Of a stretch of DNA of 64,000 bases, positions 18,218 through 26,707 are shown piece after piece; position 1 is the first letter of the stretch; each line of letters opens with the position of its first letter. The notes beneath the pieces are model-generated. The model was not told the origin of the DNA, searched no databases, and saw only the letters and a list, made by a program, of their open reading frames with translations. The stretch is from the NCBI RefSeq assembly GCF_011753055.1, contig NZ_VWWJ01000025.1, positions 1 to 64,000 on the forward strand, in the 5' to 3' direction. This DNA comes from Burkholderia sp. Ax-1719. Its GTDB lineage: Bacteria; Pseudomonadota; Gammaproteobacteria; Burkholderiales; Burkholderiaceae. The translations under genes and the position numbers were made by a program.

Positions 18218-19183
18218 TCATTCTTTTTGCGCTGGCAGACCGCGCGCGCGGCTAGGCGCGGCCACTGCGACACGCTTCAATTTCGCGCGCGAGCGATTGC
18301 GTATCGCAATCAGTCTGCTCTCCAGCGATTCGCGCTCGCGCTGCCATTCGGCGCGCTCCTTTGCCACAACTTCGTTCTCCCGCTGTGCCGCGCGCAACGC
18401 GTCATCCTGACTTGTCTGTGTGACGCGCGCTGCGCCGAGTTCGCCCAGCAGCGTTTCATTGCGCTGTTGCAGCGCGGCCGCGAGCGCATCCGCGCGCCGA
18501 CGCTCTTCGCGGGCCTCGCTGATCTGCTGCATCATGTGCTTCTGCACGCCTTCCATGCGCTGTGTCGCCTTGTCCAGTTCGGACTGGAAGGCCGCATCCC
18601 GTGCTTCCAGCGACGCTCGCAGCGCCGCGATGGTCTTTTCGTGTTCCGCTCTCAGCTCGCGCAGCCGTGTATCGGCGATGTCGCGCTCTGAGTCGCGCTG
18701 GGCTTCGAGCGTTTCGGCACGTGTGCGCGCATCGTCGGCGCGCGCATGGGCGGCGTCCAGTTGCTGTTTCAGCACCGCAATCTGCTCGCTCATCGCGCCC
18801 AGTTCCACCTCCCGCAAGCGCAACGTTTCTTCCGTCGCCGCACGTGCTTCCACGGCTTCAGACGCACGTGATTCGGCGTGCGCCGTGGCTTGTTCCAGTT
18901 CGACGACGCGCGCGTCATAGACTTTTTCCCCATGCTCCACGGCCACGGTCCAGATGCCGAGCATTGCGTCCGCGACGGCGGGTGGCAGTTGCGAGGCAAG
19001 GGCGTCGCTGCGCGTTTTCTCGTCTTTCCACTGTTTGAGTTCGTCGTTGATCGTCGTGCGGCTGCCCTGACGGATTTCCGCGTAAATCAGATCGACGGTC
19101 AGTTCGTGCGGCCGTTTTCCGGCGGCAACCAGCCGAGACGCGGTTTCGCGCGTTCGCAAACGGGTATCGCTGATACGAGACAT
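18218..19183 (-). CDS. KfrA-like DNA-binding protein with a long coiled coil
   Basis: 321 residues. The N-terminus (about 1-60) matches the KfrA_N-type DNA-binding domain (TVDLIYAEIRQGSRTTINDELKQWKDEK). Residues about 90-290 form an almost uninterrupted heptad-rich, Ala/Glu/Arg-rich coiled coil. The C-terminal 30 residues are basic. KfrA of plasmids RK2 and R751 binds its own promoter and helps organise and segregate the plasmid; chromosomal relatives are poorly studied. This gene is divergent from a tyrosine recombinase across an AT-rich gap of 163 bases holding a 12-bp palindrome, the likely site of autoregulation. Its cellular role is unknown. Confidence 0.8.
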   Translation of the reverse strand: MSRISDTRLRTRETASRLVAAGKRPHELTVDLIYAEIRQGSRTTINDELKQWKDEKTRSDALASQLPPAVADAMLGIWTVAVEHGEKVYDARVVELEQATAHAESRASEAVEARAATEETLRLREVELGAMSEQIAVLKQQLDAAHARADDARTRAETLEAQRDSERDIADTRLRELRAEHEKTIAALRASLEARDAAFQSELDKATQRMEGVQKHMMQQISEAREERRRADALAAALQQRNETLLGELGAARVTQTSQDDALRAAQRENEVVAKERAEWQRERESLESRLIAIRNRSRAKLKRVAVAAPSRARGLPAQKE

Positions 19184-19346
19184 GGTTTTTCGAGGCGTGG
19201 AGGAGCTAGAAGGCTTAAATCATACTGTATATCATCGTATAACGTTATAAAAGTACGTATTGAAGTCAGAAATTTACGATAACACCTATAATCGCAAGTA
19301 AAGTCAGGATACGATTCGCTCAACGCCCAAAATCGCTCCTGAATCG
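19184..19346. promoter_or_regulatory. AT-rich divergent control region between kfrA-like and recombinase genes
   Basis: This gap is strikingly AT-rich against its surroundings, especially 19213-19292. It contains the perfect palindrome TATAACGTTATA at 19238-19249 and a perfect -10 TATAAT at 19287-19292 that would serve the recombinase with a leader of about 50 bases. The -35 for that promoter is poor. The palindrome lies about 55 bases before the KfrA-like start, a natural autorepression site. Confidence 0.55.
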
Positions 19347-20480
19347 ATGTCGGAAGACACCATTGCCTTGCTACCCGCTCTGCCGCCCGCGCTCGACGGC
19401 CGAAACGGCACCAATCGCGCGCGAAGCGGGGTAGCCCAGACCGCCGCGCGCGACGATATCGAGGCCGTGCGGCTCTGGCTCGCCGAATACGTCGATTCCC
19501 CACATACGCTGCGCAGCTACCGCAAAGAAGCGGTGCGCCTGATGCTGTGGGCGACGCGCACGCTCAATAAGCCGCTGTCGAGCCTCACGCGCGAAGATTT
19601 CGTGCTCTACGAGCAGTTCCTGGCCGCGCCCCACGGCGATTGGATCGATCCGGCGCGACCGCGCAAGGGCCGCGAGCGCAGGCTGTTCGAAGGCCCGCTT
19701 GCGCCGCGCAGCCGCCGTCAGGCGATGGGCATTCTCGGAGGGCTGTTCAGCTATCTGGTGGCGGCGGGCTATCTCGCGGGCAACCCGCTCGCGTTAAGGC
19801 GGGCTCGCGCGCCGCAGGCGCCGCGCAGCCGCCGCGTCGAGCGCTATCTCGATCAGCCGCTCTGGCAGCAGGTTCTCGATGGCGTCGATGCATTCCCGCA
19901 GGACACGCCGCGCGAGCGCCAGCATTACGAGCGCTGCCGCTGGCTGATGCGCTTCCTGTATCGCACGGCATTGCGCGCCAGCGAAGCCGCGCAGGCCCGC
20001 GCGGGCGACTTCGAGCGCCGCCGCGGCCGCTGGTGGCTGCATGTGGTGGGTAAGGGCGGCGTGGAAGGCGACGTGCCAGTGAGCGACGAATTGATGGCCG
20101 ATTTCGCCCGCTATCGCGCATTTCATGGCTTGCCGGAAACGCCCGCGCCCGGCGAGGCGCGCCCGGCTGTGCTGGGCGTGGCCGGCGGCGATGCCGGACC
20201 GCTCACGTCCACTGCCGTCTATATGATCGTGAAGACGGTATTCCGCCGTATCGCCGATACGCTCGACGCGCACGATCCCGCGGGCGCGGCCACACTGCGC
20301 CGCGCCTCGACGCACTGGCTGCGCCACACCGCCGCGACCCATCAGGCCGACGCGGGCACGGACCTGCGCTATATCCAGAAGAATCTGCGCCATGCGTCGA
20401 TCGAAACCACCGGCCTCTATCTGCACGCCGACGATGACGCGCGCCACGCCCAGACCGTGCGCGACACGCCGCCGGCGTGA
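19347..20480 (+). CDS. Tyrosine recombinase / site-specific integrase
   Basis: 377 residues. The N-terminal SAM-like core-binding domain spans about 33-145 (VRLWLAEYVDSPHTLRSYRKEAVRLMLWA). The catalytic domain spans about 165-365. All catalytic residues appear in place: R210 (TALRASE), K236 (GKGG), H323 and R326 (HWLRHTAA), H349 (LRHASIETT) and Y358 (GLYLH). The enzyme should be able to cut and join DNA. It differs from XerC/XerD in its insertions. No attachment repeats, excisionase or phage genes are nearby, so it does not look like part of an integrated element. Divergence from the KfrA-like gene suggests a functional pair. Confidence 0.87.
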   Translation: MSEDTIALLPALPPALDGRNGTNRARSGVAQTAARDDIEAVRLWLAEYVDSPHTLRSYRKEAVRLMLWATRTLNKPLSSLTREDFVLYEQFLAAPHGDWIDPARPRKGRERRLFEGPLAPRSRRQAMGILGGLFSYLVAAGYLAGNPLALRRARAPQAPRSRRVERYLDQPLWQQVLDGVDAFPQDTPRERQHYERCRWLMRFLYRTALRASEAAQARAGDFERRRGRWWLHVVGKGGVEGDVPVSDELMADFARYRAFHGLPETPAPGEARPAVLGVAGGDAGPLTSTAVYMIVKTVFRRIADTLDAHDPAGAATLRRASTHWLRHTAATHQADAGTDLRYIQKNLRHASIETTGLYLHADDDARHAQTVRDTPPA

Positions 20481-20602
20481 TCTACCTGAGTGATATGGCG
20501 CAGCGCCGGTGTTAATCTTCGGCATGCGGCGCGCACGGGCAGGCTGAAACCGCCCAAACCCGCGCCATGTCTCCCATCCGCGCTTTAACCGCCTGCTCCG
20601 AC

Positions 20603-21787
20603 ATGAACCAATCCGACTCCAGCCGCGCCTTGCAGACGCGCATCGTCAATCCGCAGGACGACATCACGCCCGGCTTCGAATCATTCGCCGCGCCCGTCAC
20701 GCGCGCCTCGACCGTCGTGTTCCCCGACCTCGCGACCGTGCGCGGCCTCGACTGGAAAAACGACGCGCAATGGCGCTACGGCCTGCATGCCACGCCCACG
20801 TCCACGATGCTGATGCAGCGTCTGGCCGATATCGAAGGCGGCGAGCACGCGCTCCTGCAACCCTCGGGTCTGTCGTCGATCTCCAACGTCTACTTCGGTC
20901 TCCTGAAGGCTGGCGACGATGTGCTGATTCCCGACAATGTCTATTCGCCCAATCGCGATCATGGCGACTGGCTCGCGCGCGACTTCGGCATCACCGCGCG
21001 CTATTACGATCCGATGATCGGCGCGGGTATCGAGGCGCTGATCCGTCCGGAAACGAAGCTGATCTGGCTCGAAGCGCCCGGCTCGGTGACGATGGAAGTG
21101 CCCGACGTGCCCGCGATCACGGCCGTTGCGCGCAAGCACAACGTTCTGACGGCGATCGACAATACGTGGTCGGCGGGGCTCGCATTCAAGCCCTTCGATC
21201 ATGGCGTCGATATCTCGGTGCAGGCGCTCACGAAGTATCAGTCGGGCGGCAGCGACGTGCTGATGGGCGCGACCATCACGCGCGACCGCGATCTCTATCT
21301 GAAGATCAAGCTTGCGCGCATGCGCATGGGTATCGGCGTCTCGTCGGACGACTGCTCGCTCGTGCTGCGTGGCCTGCCGAGCATGAAGGTGCGTTTCGAT
21401 GCGCACGACCGCGCCGCGCTCTCGCTGGCGCACTGGCTCAAAACGCGCAGCGAAATCGCGGCGATGCTGCATCCGGCCTTTGAAGATTGCCCGGGCCACG
21501 CGTTCTACAAGCGCGACTTCACGGGCGCGGGCGGACTCTTTTCGGTGGTGTTCGACGAACGCTACAGCGCCGCGCAGATCGACACGTTCTGCGAATCGCT
21601 CGAACTCTTCGCGCTCGGCTGGAGCTGGGGTGGGGCGCGCAGCCTCGTGATGCCCTACGACATTGCGTCGATGCGCACGGCGGCTGGCTGGCCGCACCGC
21701 GGTACGCTGGTGCGTTTCTATATTGGCCTGGAAGACGAAGCCGATCTGCGCGCCGATATCGAACGTGCACTCGCCACGCTTGCGTAA
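20603..21787 (+). CDS. metC: Cystathionine beta-lyase-like PLP enzyme (Cys/Met metabolism family)
   Basis: 394 residues from the ATG at 20603; an in-frame ATG 12 codons upstream is possible. The Cys/Met metabolism PLP fold is clear: RYGLHATPTSTMLMQRLADIEGG near the start, then IDNTWSAG. The Schiff-base lysine is in ALTKYQSGGSDVLMG. GWPHRGTLVRFYIGLED is at the end. The W-R-Y-G..PT segment and overall length fit MetC, which splits cystathionine to homocysteine, pyruvate and ammonia. Other family members (gamma-lyase, synthase) are possible. The gene ends in a strong hairpin shared with convergent serB. Confidence 0.85.
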   Translation: MNQSDSSRALQTRIVNPQDDITPGFESFAAPVTRASTVVFPDLATVRGLDWKNDAQWRYGLHATPTSTMLMQRLADIEGGEHALLQPSGLSSISNVYFGLLKAGDDVLIPDNVYSPNRDHGDWLARDFGITARYYDPMIGAGIEALIRPETKLIWLEAPGSVTMEVPDVPAITAVARKHNVLTAIDNTWSAGLAFKPFDHGVDISVQALTKYQSGGSDVLMGATITRDRDLYLKIKLARMRMGIGVSSDDCSLVLRGLPSMKVRFDAHDRAALSLAHWLKTRSEIAAMLHPAFEDCPGHAFYKRDFTGAGGLFSVVFDERYSAAQIDTFCESLELFALGWSWGGARSLVMPYDIASMRTAAGWPHRGTLVRFYIGLEDEADLRADIERALATLA

Positions 21788-21806
21788 AGCGTCGCGCTGA
21801 AAGCAA

Positions 21807-21843
21807 AACGGCCGCGCCCGTCGATCACGACGGCGCGGCCGTT
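21807..21843. terminator. Long GC-rich hairpin between convergent metC and serB
   Basis: A 16-bp stem with one bulged C (AACGGCCGCGCCCGTCG paired with CGACGGCGCGGCCGTT) closes an ATCA loop. The AAAA just left of it and the T-rich GTTGTCATTT right of it allow use in both directions. Confidence 0.75.
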
Positions 21844-21861
21844 GTCATTTCCGCTGGCGCT

Positions 21862-22701
21862 TTAGAACAGGCGAAGCAAACCGTCGAGGCCGACGAAGTT
21901 GAACGCGACGCTCGCCGCTTCGCGCACCACCGGCTTGGCGCGGAACGCCACCGACAAACCCGCCACGGCCATCATCTTCAGATCGTTCGAACCGTCGCCC
22001 ATGGCGATCGCGCGGCGCGGATCGATGCCGATCTGCGCGCAGACTTCCTGAACCGTACGCGCCTTGACTTCGGCGTTGACGATTTCGCCGGTGACGCGGC
22101 CCGTGAGCTTGCCATCGACGATTTCAAGCGAATTTGCGCGCGTGAAGTCGAGGCCCAGACGCGCCTTGAGGCGCTCCGTGAAGAACGTGAAGCCGCCCGA
22201 CACCAGCAGCGTCTTCAGGCCCGCGGCCTTGGCGCCCGCGAGCATTTTTTCCGCGCCGGGCGAAAGCTGCAGACGCTCTTCGAAAACGCGTTCCAGCGCG
22301 CTTGCGTCGAGACCCTTGAGCAGCGCGACGCGGCGCGTGAGGCTTTCGTTGAAGTCCTTGATCTCGCCGCGCATCGACGCTTCCGTGATGGCCGCGACTT
22401 CGGCTTTCAGGCCGTAGAAGTCGGCGATCTCGTCGATACATTCGATCGTGATGAGCGTCGAGTCCATGTCCATCGCGACCAGACCGAAGCTGCCAAGCGT
22501 GCGGCCCGCTTCGACGAACGCGTAATCGAGCTGATGCGTGCCGCAATACACGTCGAGGTCCGGGCGCTGCGCGGGCGCGGCATCTTCGATACGGATCGCA
22601 TGCTCGTCGATCGGCACGAGGCGGCTGCCACGCGCGAGCGCGAGGAGCGGCTTGTGATGGACGGCTTGCAGCGGAGCGGGACTCTGGATGACGAGATTCA
22701 T
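21862..22701 (-). CDS. serB: Phosphoserine phosphatase SerB
   Basis: 279 residues. The HAD-family nucleophile motif is MDMDSTLITIE, with the two active aspartates followed by the SerB-specific IECIDEIADFYGLK. Motif II is LVSGGFTFFTERLK, a conserved Lys lies in the middle, and motif III is GDGSNDLKMMAVAGLSVAFRAKP. About 75 N-terminal residues precede the catalytic core, as in E. coli SerB. It catalyses the last step of serine synthesis, phosphoserine to serine. Upstream, a TACAAT on the minus strand (plus 22813-22818) is a weak -10 candidate. Confidence 0.94.
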   Translation of the reverse strand: MNLVIQSPAPLQAVHHKPLLALARGSRLVPIDEHAIRIEDAAPAQRPDLDVYCGTHQLDYAFVEAGRTLGSFGLVAMDMDSTLITIECIDEIADFYGLKAEVAAITEASMRGEIKDFNESLTRRVALLKGLDASALERVFEERLQLSPGAEKMLAGAKAAGLKTLLVSGGFTFFTERLKARLGLDFTRANSLEIVDGKLTGRVTGEIVNAEVKARTVQEVCAQIGIDPRRAIAMGDGSNDLKMMAVAGLSVAFRAKPVVREAASVAFNFVGLDGLLRLF

Positions 22702-23012
22702 GAGGTGGGCGACGCGGGGCGAATCGAAACGGGGCGCGAACCGGACAGGGATCGGCCGCCAAAAAACGGCATCAGGGCGGCGATTCTGTCAGTACGCGCG
22801 GCGAAAACGCGAATTGTACCGTTTCGAGGCCCGTGCGAGGTCCACCAGACAGAGGCCGGACAGCTTACGGAGACGAAAGCTCGCTTTCGAGGCACAATGA
22901 ATGCTCGTGCGGCGTCCGACGGGGGGCGGCCGCCGCGTGCCGACAACCATACGTGTCGCGACTCGCGTCGCGCGACGCGTCGCATGCGCCAAGCGGCGCC
23001 AGGGGAACCGGT
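22702..23012. other. Divergent intergenic region serB / LigD-like polymerase
   Basis: 311 bases carrying the upstream regions of two divergent genes. The plus-strand frame is open from 22833, but residues before 23013 look non-coding. No strong promoter or repeat was seen apart from a weak minus-strand TACAAT. Confidence 0.5.
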
Positions 23013-24206
23013 ATGCAGGACGCTCATTCCGCCCAGACAAGTCCCGGTCGAACGCCGACCGGCGCGCGCAAGCCGGTTCCGGAAACCGCGGCAAAGCCAG
23101 CGCCTGAAGCCCATCAGTCGCTTACGCTCGACGCCGCAGTCAGTCCGGTTCCGAAACCGCCGCGCGCCGCCAGAAGTGTCCAGCCAGCCGTTTCGCCCGC
23201 AGTGCCGACTGCAGTTCCGTCTGCAGTTCCGCCAGCGCCACCCGCACCATCTGCATCTCCGGCACCGCCTGCGCAATCGCGCAACGGCCGTGCCAGCACC
23301 ACCGGCGAAGTCGCCGGCGTGCGCATCACCAGCGCGCGTCGCATCATCGACGTCGAGAGCGGCACCCGCAAGCTCGATGTCGTGCGCTATTACGCGCGCG
23401 TCGCGCCGTGGCTGCTGCCGCATTTGCGCGATCGTCCCGTTTCGCTATTGCGCGCGCCGCAAGGCCTCGGCGGCGAACTGCTGTTCCAGCGCCACCTCAC
23501 CCGCATGCCGATTCCCGGTGTCACCCTGCACGACGAACTCGAAAGCGGCCACCCGCTTATCGGCATCGATTCGCTCGACGCGCTGATCAACGTGGCGCAG
23601 ATGGATGGTGTCGAACTGCACACCTGGAACGCGCGTGCCGCCGATGTCGACGCCCCGGATCGCGTGGTGCTGGACCTCGACCCCGATCCGGCGCTCGGCT
23701 GGGACCGCGTGATCGAGGCCGCGGAACTCACGCGCGCGCTGCTCGGCGATCTGGGGCTGGAGGCGTTCTGTCAGACCAGCGGCGGCAAGGGCTTGCATAT
23801 CGTCGTGCCGCTCGTGCCGTCGGCGAGCTGGGACGACGCCAAAGCCTTTGCACGCGCCGTTGCGCAGCGGCTGGCTTCCGGCTGGCCGACGCAGTTCACT
23901 GCGACGCAAAGCGCCGAGCATCACAAAAAGAAGGTCTATGTGGATTACCACCGCAATGTGCGCGGAGCGGGCACCGCAGCGGCCTATAGCGTGCGTGCGC
24001 GGCCAGGCATGGGCGTGTGCGTGCCGATCGCGTGGGATGAGCTGGCGCAGACGACGGGTGGGGCGCACTGGACGCTCGCGAATATCGATGTCCGGCTCAA
24101 GCAGCTCAACCGGCCAAAGCGACCGGCCCCGTGGGCGCGCTATGCGCAGGTGCGTCAGACCGTGAGCAGCGAATTGACGTTGCGGCTGGAGGAGGGCGGC
24201 GCGTAG
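23013..24206 (+). CDS. Stand-alone LigD-type primase-polymerase domain protein
   Basis: 397 residues from the ATG at 23013, which has AGGGGAA about 7 bases upstream. Residues 1-95 are a Pro/Ala/Ser-rich linker (VPSAVPPAPPAPSASPAPPA). Residues 103-390 match the polymerase domain of bacterial NHEJ LigD, an archaeo-eukaryotic primase fold. The metal-binding residues are present: D221 and D223 (LDLDPDP) and D311 (VYVDYHRN), with the SGGKGLH loop at 256-262. Such domains add ribonucleotides and fill gaps at broken ends. No ATP-dependent ligase domain, 3'-phosphoesterase domain or ku gene is adjacent. It may be a solo Prim-Pol or a split LigD module. Confidence 0.85.
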   Translation: MQDAHSAQTSPGRTPTGARKPVPETAAKPAPEAHQSLTLDAAVSPVPKPPRAARSVQPAVSPAVPTAVPSAVPPAPPAPSASPAPPAQSRNGRASTTGEVAGVRITSARRIIDVESGTRKLDVVRYYARVAPWLLPHLRDRPVSLLRAPQGLGGELLFQRHLTRMPIPGVTLHDELESGHPLIGIDSLDALINVAQMDGVELHTWNARAADVDAPDRVVLDLDPDPALGWDRVIEAAELTRALLGDLGLEAFCQTSGGKGLHIVVPLVPSASWDDAKAFARAVAQRLASGWPTQFTATQSAEHHKKKVYVDYHRNVRGAGTAAAYSVRARPGMGVCVPIAWDELAQTTGGAHWTLANIDVRLKQLNRPKRPAPWARYAQVRQTVSSELTLRLEEGGA

Positions 24207-24425
24207 AAGGCCTCAGGTGTGATGCGACGCGCGTCTGGCTTGCTTCGCTCTACAAAACGCCCGGCCTGGCAAGCGGTATAAAACCTGGGCCGGGCGATGC
24301 CATCGCGCGGCGCAAGCCTTCGCGCGGCGCGCTAGACTGACAGAAGAAAAATCCGCCCCATGTTGTCACGAGTTGCCCTGGCCGCGACTATCGCGGTTGC
24401 GGCAGCTCCCGCCAGGAGATGACGC

Positions 24426-24989
24426 ATGCCTTGCAGCCGCACCCGCTCCCGCCGCACTCGCGCGGCGCTCGCTCATGTCGCCGTTGCCGCCGTGGCACTG
24501 AATTGCGCGTTCGCGCTGCCGGCATTCGCCTCGACGCCCATCACGGTCACCTCCCAGGCGCCCACCGACGGCCCGATCCGCTATACGGTGAAAGTCACGT
24601 CGAAGCTCTATGGCACGGCCCAGGAAACGCGCACGCTGCGCTCGGGCGACACCGACGATTTCAACTGGCGCTCCACGCCGCCAGGCGGCGCGGTGCCAGC
24701 GGCGCAGAGCTGTCCGGATTACAGTTCGCTGCCGCTGGACGCCAACGGCGCGATGGTGCGCCAGATCCAGGTGCGTCTTGCGCCTATCGTCGCGCACAAC
24801 GGCACGGCGAACATCCAGGTGAGCTTCCGCGCCCAGGCGCCGCGTGGCGGCAAGGCGGCGGGCGGCACGCAATGTCCGGAAGTCGTGGCGCATAGCGAAG
24901 TGCTGCACTTCTCGATGCCGACCAACGGCACGGCTAAGACGCTCACGCTCAGCGACGGCACCCAACTGAGCGTATCGGCGCAACGCTAG
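24426..24989 (+). CDS. Secreted protein of unknown function, DUF6013-like
   Basis: 187 residues from an ATG with AGGAG 7 bases upstream. Residues 1-35 are a basic then hydrophobic signal peptide ending near PAFAS. The mature domain is beta-rich: ITVTSQAPTDGPIRYTVKVTSK, TRTLRSGDTDDFNWRSTPPGG, LDANGAMVRQIQVRLAPI, and a final LTLSDGTQLSVSAQR. Two Cys (SCPDY, QCPEV) could form a disulfide. The pattern resembles a Burkholderia-restricted family I recall as DUF6013; the name is tentative. It is convergent with the FetAB-like transporter genes. Confidence 0.7.
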   Translation: MPCSRTRSRRTRAALAHVAVAAVALNCAFALPAFASTPITVTSQAPTDGPIRYTVKVTSKLYGTAQETRTLRSGDTDDFNWRSTPPGGAVPAAQSCPDYSSLPLDANGAMVRQIQVRLAPIVAHNGTANIQVSFRAQAPRGGKAAGGTQCPEVVAHSEVLHFSMPTNGTAKTLTLSDGTQLSVSAQR

Positions 24990-25020
24990 GCGATCACGCC
25001 GCAATCGAGGCGCGCGCCGC

Positions 25021-25836
25021 TCAGGCCCGTGCCTTCGCACGCTCCTTGAGACGCGTCGCCATAAAGCAATGATCGGCGGAAAAGAGCCGCCGATACGCCA
25101 GCACCACCGCGCCCACCGTGCCAAGCGCCGACGATGCCGCGATCAGAAACATGATCACGATCTGGTAGCGCACCGCCTGCAAGGGCGATTGTCCCGCCAG
25201 CACCTGGCCCGTCATCATGCCGGGCAGGCTCACCACACCCACCACGGCCATCTGGTTGAGCGTCGGGATCATGCCCGCGCGCACCGCTTCGCGCGCGCTC
25301 GGCTGGGCGGCTTCCCAGCGCGTCGCGCCGAGCGCCAGTGCACTTTCCACGCGGTCGCGCCGTGCGGTGAGTTCCTGCATCATGCGCTCGACGCCAAGCG
25401 ACACGCCCGTCAGCGTGTTGCCGAGAATCATGCCGAGGATCGGTATCGCGTATTGCGGTTCGTACCAGGGCCGGATGCGGATCACGGCGAACAGGCCGAC
25501 TGCCGCCACCAGCCACGCGCTCACCCAGATCGACACGATGCTGTCGACGCGTTGGCCCGTATAAGTGCGCGCGCCGCGCTGGGCGCCCGCGATACCGGCG
25601 ATCAAGGTCATCAACGCCATCAGCGGCAGCACCACGTACCAGCGATCGAAGGCGAACACCCAACCGAGCACATAGCCGATGGCAAGCAGTTGCACGACGG
25701 TGCGCACAGCGGCCCATGCGAGCTTGCGTTCGAGATCGAGCTTGAGCAGCACGGAGACCGCGCCGTTGACGAACACCAGCAGGGCCGCGATGGCGACGTC
25801 GCCGATGCTGAGGTTTTGCAGCACGCCTGGACTCAT
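25021..25836 (-). CDS. fetB: FetB/YbbM-type ABC transporter permease (UPF0014)
   Basis: 271 residues from the ATG ending at 25836, which overlaps the stop of the ATPase gene by 4 bases (ATGA). It has six to seven hydrophobic segments and the family hallmarks AVRTVVQLLAIGYVLGWVF, ILGMILGNTLTGVSLG and the conserved MIPTLNQMAVVGVVSLPGMMTGQVLAG. In E. coli FetAB is linked to iron export and peroxide resistance. Here it forms a two-gene operon with the ATPase. Substrate assignment follows the family and is not shown by the sequence. Confidence 0.87.
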   Translation of the reverse strand: MSPGVLQNLSIGDVAIAALLVFVNGAVSVLLKLDLERKLAWAAVRTVVQLLAIGYVLGWVFAFDRWYVVLPLMALMTLIAGIAGAQRGARTYTGQRVDSIVSIWVSAWLVAAVGLFAVIRIRPWYEPQYAIPILGMILGNTLTGVSLGVERMMQELTARRDRVESALALGATRWEAAQPSAREAVRAGMIPTLNQMAVVGVVSLPGMMTGQVLAGQSPLQAVRYQIVIMFLIAASSALGTVGAVVLAYRRLFSADHCFMATRLKERAKARA

Positions 25837-26612
25837 TGCGGCGCTCCGTTCGCGGGGAGGGGGGCGCTGGAGGTATCGGCGGCTTCGCTCAATACGCCGG
25901 CGCGCATCGTCAGGTGGCGCGTGCCCACGCGCTGCGCCTGCGCGGGATCGTGCGACACCCACACCGTTGCGCGCGCTGTGCGTTCGCGCTCGAACCAGTG
26001 GGCGATCAGCGTTTCGACCGTGCGCGCCGATTCGGGGTCGAGCGAGGCGGTGGGTTCGTCGAGCAGCAGCGCTTCGGGATCGAGTTGCAGCACGCGCACG
26101 AGCGCGACGATCTGCGCTTCACCGCCCGAAAGCTCGGCGGAATCGCGTGCCAGAAAATCGCTGCCGCGCCCCGCCGCTTCAAGCAGGCTCGTGACCCGCG
26201 CGGCGTCAAAGCCCGAGCCACGGTAGATGGCCAGCGACCACGGAAAGCGCAGATTGTCTTCGACCGTGCCGTCGATCAGCGCGGGCCGCTGGCGCAGGTA
26301 CGCAATATGCCGCCGATAGGACGGAATCTGCGCGCGCGCGATCGGCTGACCGTGCCAGAGCAGCGTGCCGCCGTCGGCCGGGTCGAGCAGCGCCAGGGCG
26401 CGCAGGAACACGCTCTTGCCCGAGCCGGAAGGGCCGGTGAGCACCACGCGTTGTCCGGCTTCCAGCGCGAAATCGGTCGGATGTAGCAAAATCTGGCCGC
26501 GCTGGGCGTCGCGCCGCGTGAGGCCACGGGCTTCGACAAGCGGTGCAGCGTCGCCGGACCGAATGGATATGTTCTGGGGGTTTTTCATTAAATGACTGTG
26601 AACGACGCGCAT
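25833..26612 (-). CDS. fetA: FetA/YbbL-type ABC transporter ATP-binding protein
   Basis: 259 residues from the first ATG; an ATG 8 codons in is an equally possible start. The ABC ATPase motifs are in order: Walker A GPSGSGKS, Q-loop LRQRP, signature LSGGE, Walker B ALLLDEPTASLD and the H-loop VSHDP. The N-terminal RGL and the short Q-loop region fit the YbbL/FetA type that pairs with UPF0014 permeases. Translation is coupled to fetB by a 4-base overlap. It is divergent from the asmA-like gene with about 95 bases between starts. Confidence 0.87.
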   Translation of the reverse strand: MRVVHSHLMKNPQNISIRSGDAAPLVEARGLTRRDAQRGQILLHPTDFALEAGQRVVLTGPSGSGKSVFLRALALLDPADGGTLLWHGQPIARAQIPSYRRHIAYLRQRPALIDGTVEDNLRFPWSLAIYRGSGFDAARVTSLLEAAGRGSDFLARDSAELSGGEAQIVALVRVLQLDPEALLLDEPTASLDPESARTVETLIAHWFERERTARATVWVSHDPAQAQRVGTRHLTMRAGVLSEAADTSSAPLPANGAPQ

Positions 26613-26707
26613 GCTTCAGGGCCGGTGATCGCCTCTGCCAGTCCCAGCGGGCACGCCGACTGCTGCAAATTCGTTGGCGAAACAACAATGCAAAACCCGG
26701 AGCGCGC

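Noticed and set aside
19347-20480. The recombinase as the integrase of a prophage or genomic island
   Set aside because: No phage genes, excisionase, flanking direct repeats or adjacent tRNA; neighbours on both sides look like ordinary chromosome.
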